Part shown: in pieces, positions 23,981 to 31,974 of the stretch
Layout: each line of letters starts with the position of its first letter
Numbering within the stretch: position 1 is the stretch's first letter
Translations under genes and position numbers: made by a program
Origin: Bernardetiaceae bacterium
GTDB taxonomy: Bacteria > Bacteroidota > Bacteroidia > Cytophagales > Thermoflexibacteraceae
Direction: 5' to 3'
NCBI GenBank assembly: GCA_025057115.1
Contig: JANWWZ010000010.1
Span: 29,531 to 93,530 of the forward strand
DNA: 64,000 nt
Notes under the pieces: generated by a model
What the model saw: only the letters and a program-made list of their open reading frames with translations
The model's database searches: none
Told to the model about the DNA's origin: nothing

Positions 23981-25329
23981 GAATGGCGTTTTTGGTTAGT
24001 GCGTCTTTATTGTTTGCTATTTTTTCAAACGCTGCTCCTTGGTCAGATACGCTGCAATCTTTCTTGCGTCGTGGAAAATATGAATTTCAAAGCCGCACTT
24101 TTTTCATGGCAACAATTAATCAAGGCAATTTGGTAGATTATTATGCATTAGGGTCGGGCTTTGGCGCCAGTTATGAAACTCCTAACTGGAAAGGTTTTCA
24201 ACTGACCCTTTCAGCGTATGTGTGGGATAACTTGGTTTCCTCTAACCTTGCCCCGCAAGTCAATCTGATCAATCGGTATGAAATAGGGTTATTCGATATC
24301 ACTCGCCCTGAATACAAAGGACCTTTAGCGCGTCTGGAGCATTTGCGTCTATCCTATCAGCGCAGTCATTTGTCGCTGACGGTAGGACGTATGATACTCA
24401 AAACGCCTTTTGTAAATCCACAAGATGGAAGGATGCGCCCCAATATGCAAGAAGGGGGCTGGATAGAATGGCGCCAAAGTAAGAGATGGCATGCACAAGG
24501 AGGTATTTTATGGCGAATGTCGCCGCGCTCTACTGAAAAGTGGTACACCATCGCAGAGACCTTTGGCATTTATCCACAAGCAAGAGCAATTACTGGACGC
24601 CCTGCCACCTACAAAGGCAACATCCCTAAACAACCTCTGGTCATTGGAGCGTTAAGTTATCACGTCGGGCTTAGTACTCAGTTGCAGTATTGGTTTTACT
24701 GGATGCCTCAAATGTTTTATACACAATTCTTGCAGCTGGAAGGGAATATTAAAAACGGATACGGTCAAGGTTTTTGGGGAGTTCAATGGGCATGGCAAAC
24801 CGACTTAGATGCACGCAGTGAGCTTTCTGCTGAAAAGCGATACATGCCTAAAAATCACCGCGCTTGGGTGATGAGTGCAAGGATCGGGCAACGGATCAAC
24901 TTTCATCATTTCACACTTAACTACACTCATATAGGAGATGCAGGGCAGTGGCTTTTTCCCCGTGAATGGGGGCGCGACCCTTTCTATACCTTCATTCCCA
25001 GAGAGCGCAACGAGGGTTTTGCTAACGTGCATGCCATCACTTTTAACTATCAAACTCGCCTGACTCAAACTTTGCAACTGCAGCTATCTGTTGGTAATTA
25101 TGCCGTTCCTCATCCTACAAATGCTCTAAAAAACAAGTATGCCATGCCCGACTACCAGCAGTTGAACACCAGTTTGCTATGGCGACCTCAAGGGTTTTGG
25201 AAAGGTTTAGAAGTAGAGTTGCTTTACATGATTAAAAACAATGGCGGTTCTGAACCACTTGACGATAATTTTATCATCAACAAAGTCAATATGCACCATG
25301 TTAACTGGATTGTAAATTATCGCTTTTGA
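23977..25329 (+). CDS. OprD-like outer-membrane porin (second of tandem pair)
   Basis: A 450-residue paralogue of the preceding porin. Shared segments include TPFVNPQDGRMRPNM, MSPRSTEKWYTIAE and REWGRDPFYTFIPRERNEG, but overall divergence shows an old duplication. It has a signal peptide (SASLLFAIFSNAAP) and ends VNWIVNYRF, a C-terminal Phe as expected for insertion into the outer membrane. The start ATG overlaps the upstream stop (ATGA), implying coupled translation. Two porins with one periplasmic cytochrome may deliver a substrate to it, but the substrate is unknown. Confidence 0.8.
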   Translation: MRMAFLVSASLLFAIFSNAAPWSDTLQSFLRRGKYEFQSRTFFMATINQGNLVDYYALGSGFGASYETPNWKGFQLTLSAYVWDNLVSSNLAPQVNLINRYEIGLFDITRPEYKGPLARLEHLRLSYQRSHLSLTVGRMILKTPFVNPQDGRMRPNMQEGGWIEWRQSKRWHAQGGILWRMSPRSTEKWYTIAETFGIYPQARAITGRPATYKGNIPKQPLVIGALSYHVGLSTQLQYWFYWMPQMFYTQFLQLEGNIKNGYGQGFWGVQWAWQTDLDARSELSAEKRYMPKNHRAWVMSARIGQRINFHHFTLNYTHIGDAGQWLFPREWGRDPFYTFIPRERNEGFANVHAITFNYQTRLTQTLQLQLSVGNYAVPHPTNALKNKYAMPDYQQLNTSLLWRPQGFWKGLEVELLYMIKNNGGSEPLDDNFIINKVNMHHVNWIVNYRF

Positions 25330-25402
25330 ACAACTGTTGAGTAGCCGTGGCAAACTTTTAGGCTGGTACCTTGGCGGCGCGTTTCTATCATTTGCTACGG
25401 GC

Positions 25403-25435
25403 TAAAAAATAAAAGCCGCCCAATGGAAGCGGCTT
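25403..25435 (-). terminator. Rho-independent terminator of sucC
   Basis: Stem aagccgc (25413-25419) and gcggctt (25429-25435) with a 9-base loop. In the sucC direction the stem is followed by TTTATTTTTT, the U tract expected of an intrinsic terminator. It sits about 20 bases past the sucC stop. Confidence 0.85.
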
Positions 25436-25455
25436 AGACAAAGTTAAAATATTTT

Positions 25456-26673
25456 TTACAACGATTCTAAGGCTTTTTGCACTTTCATAGCTGCTTCCTT
25501 GAGCGAAATGGCTGAAGTTACCCTTAGTCCAGATTCTTCAATAATACGGGCTGCTTCTTCGGCATTAGTACCTTGCAAGCGAACAATAATAGGGACGTGT
25601 ATATCTCCGATTTTTTTGTAGGCTTCTACTACTCCGTTGGCAACGCGGTCGCAGCGAACAATGCCTCCAAAAATGTTAATTAGAATAGCTTTTACGTTAG
25701 GGTCTTTGAGGATAATTCGGAAGCCCGCTTCAACTGTTTCAGCGCTAGCTCCTCCACCTACGTCCAAAAAGTTAGCAGGCTCTCCGCCAGAAAGTTTAAT
25801 CATGTCCATTGTAGCCATTGCCAAACCAGCCCCATTGACCATACAACCCACATTCCCATCAAGTTTGACGTAGTTCAGTCCAGCGGCGGAGGCTTCTATT
25901 TCTAAGGGTTCTTCTTCACTTAAATCGCGAAGAGCAGCTAAGTCAGGGTGGCGAAATAGGGCGTTATCGTCTAAATTTACTTTGGCATCTACGGCAATAA
26001 TTTGATTGTCAGAAGTTTTTAGACAAGGATTAATTTCAAACTGCACCGCGTCGATTTCATCGTATGCCTTGTAAAGAGCATGAATAAACTTGACCATGTT
26101 TTCATGGGCAAGACCAGTGAGCCCTAGTTGATCGGCAAGTTGTTGAGCTTGTTGAACTTGTAGCCCTTTGAGTGGATCTACCCAGATTTTAACAATTTTT
26201 TCGGGGTGGTGTTTGGCTACCTCTTCTATTTCCATGCCTCCTTCTGCACTAGCCATGATTACATTACAGGCTTTAGCGCGGTCTAACAAAATTGCTATGT
26301 AAAATTCCTTTGGTTGGCTTTCACCTGGATAGTACACATCTTGGGCAACAAGTACTTTATGAACTTTTTTTCCTTGCGGTCCAGTTTGTAAAGTTACCAA
26401 CGTGTTTCCCAGTAAATTTCGGGCTACAGTTTCAACTTTTTCCAGAGAAGTGCAAAACTTTACTCCCTCTTGATGGGTCTCAATAGTTCTACCTTTTCCG
26501 CGTCCACCAGCGTGGATTTGAGCCTTTACTACCCACCCTTGAGTGCCAGTAAGTTCTTGAAGTTTACGGGCTGCCTCCAGGGCTTGCTGAGGCGTTTCAG
26601 CAACAATGCCTTCCTGTATGCCAACGCCGTAGCGCTTGAGTATTTCTTTGGCTTGGTATTCGTGAATATTCAT
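25456..26673 (-). CDS. sucC: Succinyl-CoA synthetase (ADP-forming) beta subunit
   Basis: A 405-residue protein of normal SucC length. It shows [17 protein letters not shown], the ATP-grasp segment [66 protein letters not shown] and [16 protein letters not shown]. It binds nucleotide and pairs with SucD in the TCA cycle. A TTG-N19-TAACTTTG promoter lies just upstream and a clear terminator just downstream, so it is a single-gene transcription unit separated from sucD by about 20 kb. Confidence 0.97.
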   Translation of the reverse strand: MNIHEYQAKEILKRYGVGIQEGIVAETPQQALEAARKLQELTGTQGWVVKAQIHAGGRGKGRTIETHQEGVKFCTSLEKVETVARNLLGNTLVTLQTGPQGKKVHKVLVAQDVYYPGESQPKEFYIAILLDRAKACNVIMASAEGGMEIEEVAKHHPEKIVKIWVDPLKGLQVQQAQQLADQLGLTGLAHENMVKFIHALYKAYDEIDAVQFEINPCLKTSDNQIIAVDAKVNLDDNALFRHPDLAALRDLSEEEPLEIEASAAGLNYVKLDGNVGCMVNGAGLAMATMDMIKLSGGEPANFLDVGGGASAETVEAGFRIILKDPNVKAILINIFGGIVRCDRVANGVVEAYKKIGDIHVPIIVRLQGTNAEEAARIIEESGLRVTSAISLKEAAMKVQKALESL

Positions 26674-26692
26674 AAGTGCATTGATTGAGTAC

Positions 26693-26722
26693 CAAAGTTA
26701 TGTAACCCCTATTAATCCGCAA
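26693..26722 (-). promoter_or_regulatory. Bacteroidota-type promoter of sucC
   Basis: On the minus strand, TTG (26720-26722) and TAACTTTG (26693-26700) are separated by 19 bases, matching the Bacteroidota primary sigma consensus TTG-N19-21-TAnnTTTG. The -7 box ends 19 bases before the sucC start. It is the best formed promoter I find in the window. Confidence 0.75.
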
Positions 26723-26727
26723 GGCGG

Positions 26728-27360
26728 TTATTCTTCCTCTTCTCCTTCCCAAAATTGCAACTCCTGTTCAACAACTTTAAATTTTTGTGCATTTTTCATA
26801 ATGAGAGCAATACAACGCCCTGTGAGAATAGCGTCTTCCAAAGCGTTATGCGTTTGGGTTTGTCTCTCCATTCCAAAATACTCAGCCACGTTTTTTAGAC
26901 TAAGGGACTTAGGGGTTTTAAGTCCATTACAACGCAAGATATGAAAATAAAAGTTGGAAAGCACAAATAGATCTAAGGGACGATAGGAAAACTCCCAACT
27001 CATATGACATTTTTTATAAGCAAAGCGCAAAAAATTGATATCAGTCGTTACACTTTGTCCGCAAATGGTAATTCGGCGCAACTGGCTGCGGTTTTGCAGG
27101 TGCAGTTCTTCTATCAACCAGTCTTCGAAATCTTCTAGCATTTCGTGGATCATGGGTGCATCTTCCAGATCTGCTAAAGTGAGGTCGTGCACTTCGGAAG
27201 AAGGAATAGCAAAGCGTTCAGGGTGTTCAGGATATACATTAGTCAGATATGTAGCCAGTTGGTTCCATTGATTATCGTAAAGCACTGCTCCTATTTGTAT
27301 TATTTCGTGATAGTCTGGCTCCAGACCTGTAGTTTCTACATCAAACACTAAGTAAGGCAT
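26728..27360 (-). CDS. DnaQ-like 3'-5' exonuclease (DEDDh family)
   Basis: A 210-residue protein. The exonuclease motifs are in order: Exo I VFDVETTGLEPDYHEII (Asp7, Glu9), Exo II around ICGQSVTTDINFLRFAY (Asp near 111), and Exo III with HNALEDA (His and Asp near 175), as in DEDDh proofreading exonucleases and RNase T. The short length without added domains fits a stand-alone exonuclease rather than the polymerase III epsilon subunit, but the sequence does not settle that. The Exo II segment ICGQSVTTD differs from the commoner hN..FD. A promoter for sucC lies directly after its stop. Confidence 0.85.
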   Translation of the reverse strand: MPYLVFDVETTGLEPDYHEIIQIGAVLYDNQWNQLATYLTNVYPEHPERFAIPSSEVHDLTLADLEDAPMIHEMLEDFEDWLIEELHLQNRSQLRRITICGQSVTTDINFLRFAYKKCHMSWEFSYRPLDLFVLSNFYFHILRCNGLKTPKSLSLKNVAEYFGMERQTQTHNALEDAILTGRCIALIMKNAQKFKVVEQELQFWEGEEEE

Positions 27361-27493
27361 CTCAGTGGCAATTTAACAGCTTTGCAAAATAAATCAATGT
27401 TGCTCAATTGCCTTCTAAGAATAACAGTGCAAGTCTCTGAGAGCAAAAGCAATAGGTTTGTCTCTTCAAAATTTTTAGGTATGGACTCTTTTT

Positions 27494-27659
27494 TGCCATT
27501 GTTCGTGTCTTCACGAACAACATGTTTTGTTCATGCCTTGAAAACAACTCAGCAGCATAGCGGCGAGTATTTTCTCTGCCATTGTTCGTGTCTTCACGAA
27601 CAATACGTTTTGTTCATGCCTTGAAAACAACTCAGCAGCATAGCGGCGAGTATTTTCTT
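27494..27659. repeat. Two 83-bp direct repeats carrying a 9-bp palindrome
   Basis: Two adjacent copies of an 83-base unit (27494-27576 and 27577-27659) differ at about three positions (cat against tac at 27521-27523 and 27604-27606, plus the last base). Each holds the hairpin ttgttcgtg-tctt-cacgaacaa (27499-27520 and 27582-27603) and, downstream, gtttt with aaaac as a second small inverted repeat. There are no unique spacers, so this is a tandem duplication and not a CRISPR array. Confidence 0.9.
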
Positions 27660-27695
27660 TGGTTCATTCTTGCTTTTTGCGCTTTTAATCACAGG

Positions 27696-27777
27696 TTGTT
27701 CGTGAGGACACGAACAACGGCGGGGGTCGTTCATGGGGACATGAACAACGGCGGGGTTGTTTGTGGGACGTGAACAA
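27696..27777. repeat. Three related palindromes, each followed by a CGGCG tail
   Basis: Hairpin ttgttcgtg-agga-cacgaacaa (27696-27717, perfect 9-bp stem), then gttcatg-ggga-catgaac (27729-27746), then a more degenerate copy ttgtttgt...gtgaacaa (27757-27777). The third arm-pair uses G-T pairing. All are followed by cggcg with a period of about 30 bases. They share the arm sequence with the 83-bp repeats just upstream. With those they fill most of the 563 bases (27361-27923) between the exonuclease and kinase-like genes; the rest shows no gene. Confidence 0.85.
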
Positions 27778-27935
27778 CGGCGAGTTAAAAACTTTGCATG
27801 CCGTATTGCTAAAGAGATTGCATGTAAGATCTTTACCAATTACAAATGCGACTTGCCACAAGCTGGGGCGCAAAGTGCACACTTGCCAACTAAAATTGGT
27901 ATTTTTTGTAGGCATTTTTTAAATTGCTCCGTAAG

Positions 27936-28949
27936 ATGGCAGTTATTAGTAAGAAAAAAATTGTTTACAAAATCAGTGAACGGCTGCGCCGCTTTTTGCA
28001 CAAGTATGGCAAAGAAACAGCTATCCCTTTGCAATACGAAGATTTATGCCGTTTTGTCAGCTTTACTCCTCTTTACGACAAGCAAGGACGCGATACTCTC
28101 TGGATTACTGTTTATTATTCCGAAAGCGACCGCGAGTATATTTTCGACAGTTTGCGGCAAATTTATGCCCATTTAAAAATTGCAGGGAATTTGTCTGTTA
28201 TCAATCATCTTTATATTGACCGCATTGACCTTTGCACCTATGGAAATACAAAGCCATTTCGCGTGCGAATTGTCAATAAAGTAAACGATAATTTTGATTA
28301 TTTTTACGTAAAAATTGCAGACGCTTCGCGCATATATGGGCTTGAATTGGAAGATATTCTTTCGCCAAACCGAGTGCGCTATTTGCTGCATAAGGATACA
28401 CTCATAGAAGAGCACATTTTAGGCATCCCAGCTGACCAATTTATACGTACACATCTAAAAGATGTCAATAAAATTCGCCTTGCAAAAGAGTTTGTCAAGT
28501 TCAATGAGCGTTGTTTTATTCGCTTGTTGGGTGATATGCACTCCAGTAATTTTGTAATAGACACCACTCCTGACTTTGAAGAAATTCATTACCGCATGCG
28601 CGCCATCGATTTTGACCAGCAATGCTATGAAGGACGCAAATCCATTTACTTGCCACAATATTTCAAACAAAACAATCCTATCATAGAAATAGGCTACGAA
28701 GTGCTCACTCCTGAAAGTGTGCGGCAATACCAGTTAGAAGAACGCTTTATGATGGCTAATCGCCTGCGTGTGTCTCGCTATGTACTTAAAGACCTCATGG
28801 AGGTAATGGTGCAAGATACCATAGCTCCTAAAGAAAATACTGACCAGTTAAAAGAGGAACTTGCCCGCCATTACAAACACGAGGAGTTCCTCAAGTGCAA
28901 GACAATGGGAGAGGTGCTCAAAACCAGCCTTAAACAACTTTTCCGCTAA
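27936..28949 (+). CDS. Uncharacterised protein with protein-kinase-like (APH/choline-kinase type) motifs
   Basis: A 337-residue protein from ATG 27936 (an in-frame TTG lies 12 bases upstream). I do not recognise a named family, but the motif order resembles kinase-like folds. FYVKIADASRIYGLELEDIL offers a Lys (about 126) and Glu (about 137). LIEEHILGIPADQF resembles the hinge of aminoglycoside and choline kinases, GDMHSSNFVID (Asp200, Asn205) the catalytic loop, and MRAIDFDQQCYEG (Asp225) the metal-binding DFG equivalent. It may phosphorylate a small molecule or protein. No signal peptide or membrane segment is visible. It stops five bases before the convergent S9 peptidase gene. Confidence 0.6.
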   Translation: MAVISKKKIVYKISERLRRFLHKYGKETAIPLQYEDLCRFVSFTPLYDKQGRDTLWITVYYSESDREYIFDSLRQIYAHLKIAGNLSVINHLYIDRIDLCTYGNTKPFRVRIVNKVNDNFDYFYVKIADASRIYGLELEDILSPNRVRYLLHKDTLIEEHILGIPADQFIRTHLKDVNKIRLAKEFVKFNERCFIRLLGDMHSSNFVIDTTPDFEEIHYRMRAIDFDQQCYEGRKSIYLPQYFKQNNPIIEIGYEVLTPESVRQYQLEERFMMANRLRVSRYVLKDLMEVMVQDTIAPKENTDQLKEELARHYKHEEFLKCKTMGEVLKTSLKQLFR

Positions 28950-28953
28950 AGAG

Positions 28954-31263
28954 TCAATGTTTCAGCAAATGGGTATCAAACAGTTTTAAAATGCGTTTAT
29001 ACTCGTCGGTCCAACTAGCAGGGTGAGTAAATCCATGGTCTTCTACAGGATAAATAGCCACTTCCCAATTGTCTTTACCCAGTTCGATCAATCGCTGAGC
29101 TAGTAGAACCACATCTTGAAAATGCACATTTACATCTACCATGCCATGACAAATAAGCAACGCGCCTTTTAATCCTTCAGCATGGTAAATAGGTGAACTT
29201 CTCACGTAGGCAGCACTATCCAGCACAGGAGTGTTGAGAATATTGCTGGTATAGGGGTGATTGTAGTGAGCCCAGTGAGTTACTGGACGGAGGGCAGCTC
29301 CTGCAGCAAATACTTCGGGAGCGGTAAACATAGCCATCAAAGTAATAAAACCGCCGTAACTGCCGCCGTAAATGCCTATGCGCTGGGGGTCAATGCCGTG
29401 TTTTTCTACTAACCATTTTGCTCCATCTATGTGGTCACTAAGGTCTTTTCCACCCATGTGTCGGTAGATAGCAGTTCGCCATTGGCGTCCATATCCCGCG
29501 CTGCCGCGATAGTCTATATCCAAAACGGTGTAGCCTTTGTCTGCTAGTAGGTTGTGAAACATGTACTCGCGAAAATAGCTACTCCAGCGCTTATGGGCAT
29601 TTTGCAAATATCCAGCCCCGTGAACGAATAAGACAGCAGCACCGTTTTTCACTTCTGGCCGAGGAAGATACAGTCTAGCATATACCTCCGCTCCATCAGA
29701 GGCTTTAAAAGTAATTACTTCAGGATCGCGCCAAGGATAGCGCTTAAATTCTTCGGACAGAGATTGAGTAATTTGGCGCGGCGTGGCTCCTGACTTGTTC
29801 TCCATGATATAAATCTCCCAAGGGCGATTGCTGTAAGAATGCCTAATGGCGATAAATTTTTCATCAGGTGAGATGGCAAACTCGTTACCGCCAGTCAAAA
29901 AAGTAAGCCGTTGAGCATTGCCACCTCCGAGAGGAATTTTGTACAAGTGTTCTTCCCCAGGATGTACTTGGCTTGTGGCAATGTAAAAATGCTTTTTATC
30001 GCGGCTTAGCTTGGCAAAGCGGACTTCATAAGTGCCTGAGGTAAGAGCTTTTTTGTAGCCAGTGGTAATATCAGCTACGTACAAATGCGACCAGCCCGTT
30101 TCCTCCGATTGAAACCATATGGTTTGATTATCTATCCAGCCCAAATTAGTGCCAATGCCAGGACCTGCTACCCAAGCCTCGTCGTGCTGTCGGTCTATTG
30201 TTTTCAAACTAGCAGAAGAAGGCTCTACAACTGCAATCCATAAGTCCTTGTTATCTTGTGCGCGAATTACTACAAGGGCAAATGTGCTGTTATCATTCCA
30301 AAGCATAGTGAGTGGAGTTACTTCGCGTCTTTTCTTGTGCTTTTCCGCCAAGTAAGTCGGGACCTGATCAATACCTGGTAGGTTTAAAGGAGAGATGTAA
30401 AAGAGAGTATCGCGGCGGCGGTCGTAGAGTGCTATTTCGTAGCTTGCTTCTGCCTCTCCTACTTTGGGACGTGCATTCAGGCTTTCGGTATAGCCAGAAG
30501 CGGTAACAAAATCAGGTACGATGGTTTGTTTGCTAGTAGAGGAGCGATTGGCAAGTCGAAAAAGAACGTAGTTGCCATCGGGGCTAATAGTGAGATTTTC
30601 CACCTGCTTCTCCTGGAAGTAATATTCCTTTGGTCGGGTAGGGCTAAGCTGTTTTTCAAGGGCTTGGCGATTGGCTTCTTTTTCCTTCCTTTCTCTAAGA
30701 ACTTGAAAAAGATTGTGTTGATCGGTTTCTAGCCAGGTTGCCTGTTGAGTTTTTTTACTTTCTGTGGGTGGGTTGCCGCGGCGAAAATTGGTCAGCTGTT
30801 CTAGTTTACTTGTATTGAGGTGCAATGCAAAAAGATTAATCCCTTGTTGAAAAAATACGCGATTGCCATCGGCACTTAAGCGCGGTCTAAGCTCAGGCTC
30901 AAGGGTTTGAGTGAGTTGGGTAGTAATGCCGCTGTTTAAGTCCTTGATGAAAATATCTCCATCTTTAGCATACACGCGGCGCGTGCGAGCAGGATTGTAA
31001 TCATCATTGCCAAAAGCAAGGGTGCGTTCTTCTTCAAGGGAGACTTTCCGCCATTTGCCTGTAACAGGGTCAGCAGCGTGTAGGCTTTTTTCTTGCCCCC
31101 AATCGAAATAAAGCGTTTTGCTGTCATCAGCCCAGCGCATATTTTCTGGAAAACTTCCCATCCATGTCGGATGGCGCATGATATAGGGCACTGTTAAGGA
31201 AGGAGTTTGGCATAAAGCAGCAATAGTTGCCCATGCCATAGGCAAAACCAGCAAGTATTTCAT
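28954..31263 (-). CDS. Secreted S9-family prolyl oligopeptidase/DPP IV-like peptidase
   Basis: A 769-residue protein with a signal peptide (MKYLLVLPMAWATIAALCQ). The N-terminal two thirds are a propeller with repeats such as PRLSADGNRVFFQQ, LTISPDGNYVLFRLANR and FAISPDEKFIAIRH. The C-terminal alpha/beta-hydrolase domain (about 515-769) has the nucleophile GIYGGSYGGFITL (Ser635), Asp710 in CHGMVDVNVHFQD and His743 in EDHGFTHPAS. These enzymes cut peptides after proline or alanine in the periplasm or outside the cell. It follows the FMN reductase by 56 bases on the same strand. Confidence 0.92.
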   Translation of the reverse strand: MKYLLVLPMAWATIAALCQTPSLTVPYIMRHPTWMGSFPENMRWADDSKTLYFDWGQEKSLHAADPVTGKWRKVSLEEERTLAFGNDDYNPARTRRVYAKDGDIFIKDLNSGITTQLTQTLEPELRPRLSADGNRVFFQQGINLFALHLNTSKLEQLTNFRRGNPPTESKKTQQATWLETDQHNLFQVLRERKEKEANRQALEKQLSPTRPKEYYFQEKQVENLTISPDGNYVLFRLANRSSTSKQTIVPDFVTASGYTESLNARPKVGEAEASYEIALYDRRRDTLFYISPLNLPGIDQVPTYLAEKHKKRREVTPLTMLWNDNSTFALVVIRAQDNKDLWIAVVEPSSASLKTIDRQHDEAWVAGPGIGTNLGWIDNQTIWFQSEETGWSHLYVADITTGYKKALTSGTYEVRFAKLSRDKKHFYIATSQVHPGEEHLYKIPLGGGNAQRLTFLTGGNEFAISPDEKFIAIRHSYSNRPWEIYIMENKSGATPRQITQSLSEEFKRYPWRDPEVITFKASDGAEVYARLYLPRPEVKNGAAVLFVHGAGYLQNAHKRWSSYFREYMFHNLLADKGYTVLDIDYRGSAGYGRQWRTAIYRHMGGKDLSDHIDGAKWLVEKHGIDPQRIGIYGGSYGGFITLMAMFTAPEVFAAGAALRPVTHWAHYNHPYTSNILNTPVLDSAAYVRSSPIYHAEGLKGALLICHGMVDVNVHFQDVVLLAQRLIELGKDNWEVAIYPVEDHGFTHPASWTDEYKRILKLFDTHLLKH

Positions 31264-31319
31264 GTGTCTTGGTTAGTTAGAAGGCATAAAAATACAGCAT
31301 TCTCAGAGGCAATTAACGC

Positions 31320-31847
31320 TCAGAAGGCAAGCAAACTATTAATTTGATTATTTAGCTGGCGGAGATAGTTTTCATTTTGCAGTTGATTGCCGTTGAGGTT
31401 CTTTTCTATAAAAGGCATTTTGACGCGGTGAGCAAGGACATGAATACCTAAGTAATGCAGTACGTCGGTGAAATGGCTCAGAGCGGGTGCGCCTCCCTGC
31501 GGACCAGAGGATAAACCCACTAGCGCTGCTTTGCGATTTCTCCACGGATTAGGGTAGGGCATGCCGTCTAAAAAAGTTTTCAGCACCCCTGGAAAAGAGC
31601 CGTTGTATTCTGGAATAATAAAAACGAGTTTTTCAGCTTCAATGGCTTGCTGATAAAAGGCAACAAAGTTTGGGTTCTTGCCGCCGTTTTCGTACAGAGC
31701 GGAAAAAGCAAAGTCGTGTGGCAGTTGAGCAAGATCTAAAACAATAGTGTTTACCTTTTTTTCTTCCAACAGTTTCCGATATAGTTGAGCAATATGACCA
31801 GTCAGGGAGCCAGTGCGGTTAGTGCCCGAAATAATAGCAATCATCAA
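31320..31847 (-). CDS. NAD(P)H-dependent FMN reductase family protein
   Basis: A 175-residue flavodoxin-like protein. The FMN phosphate loop reads SGTNRTGSLTG (about 7-17), with IPEYNGSFPGVLKTFLDG (about 95) and VGLSSGPQGGAPALSHF (about 125) contacting the isoalloxazine. These are the hallmarks of the NADPH-dependent FMN reductase (azoreductase/chromate reductase-like) family. The native electron acceptor is not clear. Two ATG codons open the frame (MMIA) and either may be used. It precedes the S9 peptidase gene. Confidence 0.88.
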   Translation of the reverse strand: MMIAIISGTNRTGSLTGHIAQLYRKLLEEKKVNTIVLDLAQLPHDFAFSALYENGGKNPNFVAFYQQAIEAEKLVFIIPEYNGSFPGVLKTFLDGMPYPNPWRNRKAALVGLSSGPQGGAPALSHFTDVLHYLGIHVLAHRVKMPFIEKNLNGNQLQNENYLRQLNNQINSLLAF

Positions 31848-31974
31848 TAAATTAACCTGCCAGTGAGAAAAATGTTTAGCTACTTGTTCTAAGTCAGTTT
31901 CACAGAGGGTTGCAAAAACTTTGGCAATACACTAACATTGCCTGGCATGTTTTTAATCTAAATTGTTACAACAC

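Noticed and set aside
27494..27777. CRISPR array near cas6
   Set aside because: The repeats are one 83-bp tandem duplication plus short palindromes. There are no unique spacers between identical repeats, and the site is 23 kb from cas6.
27382..27839. Small proteins translated from the palindromic repeats
   Set aside because: The readings (such as FVSSRTT repeats on both strands) are translations of the hairpin repeats, have no recognisable domain and overlap each other on both strands.
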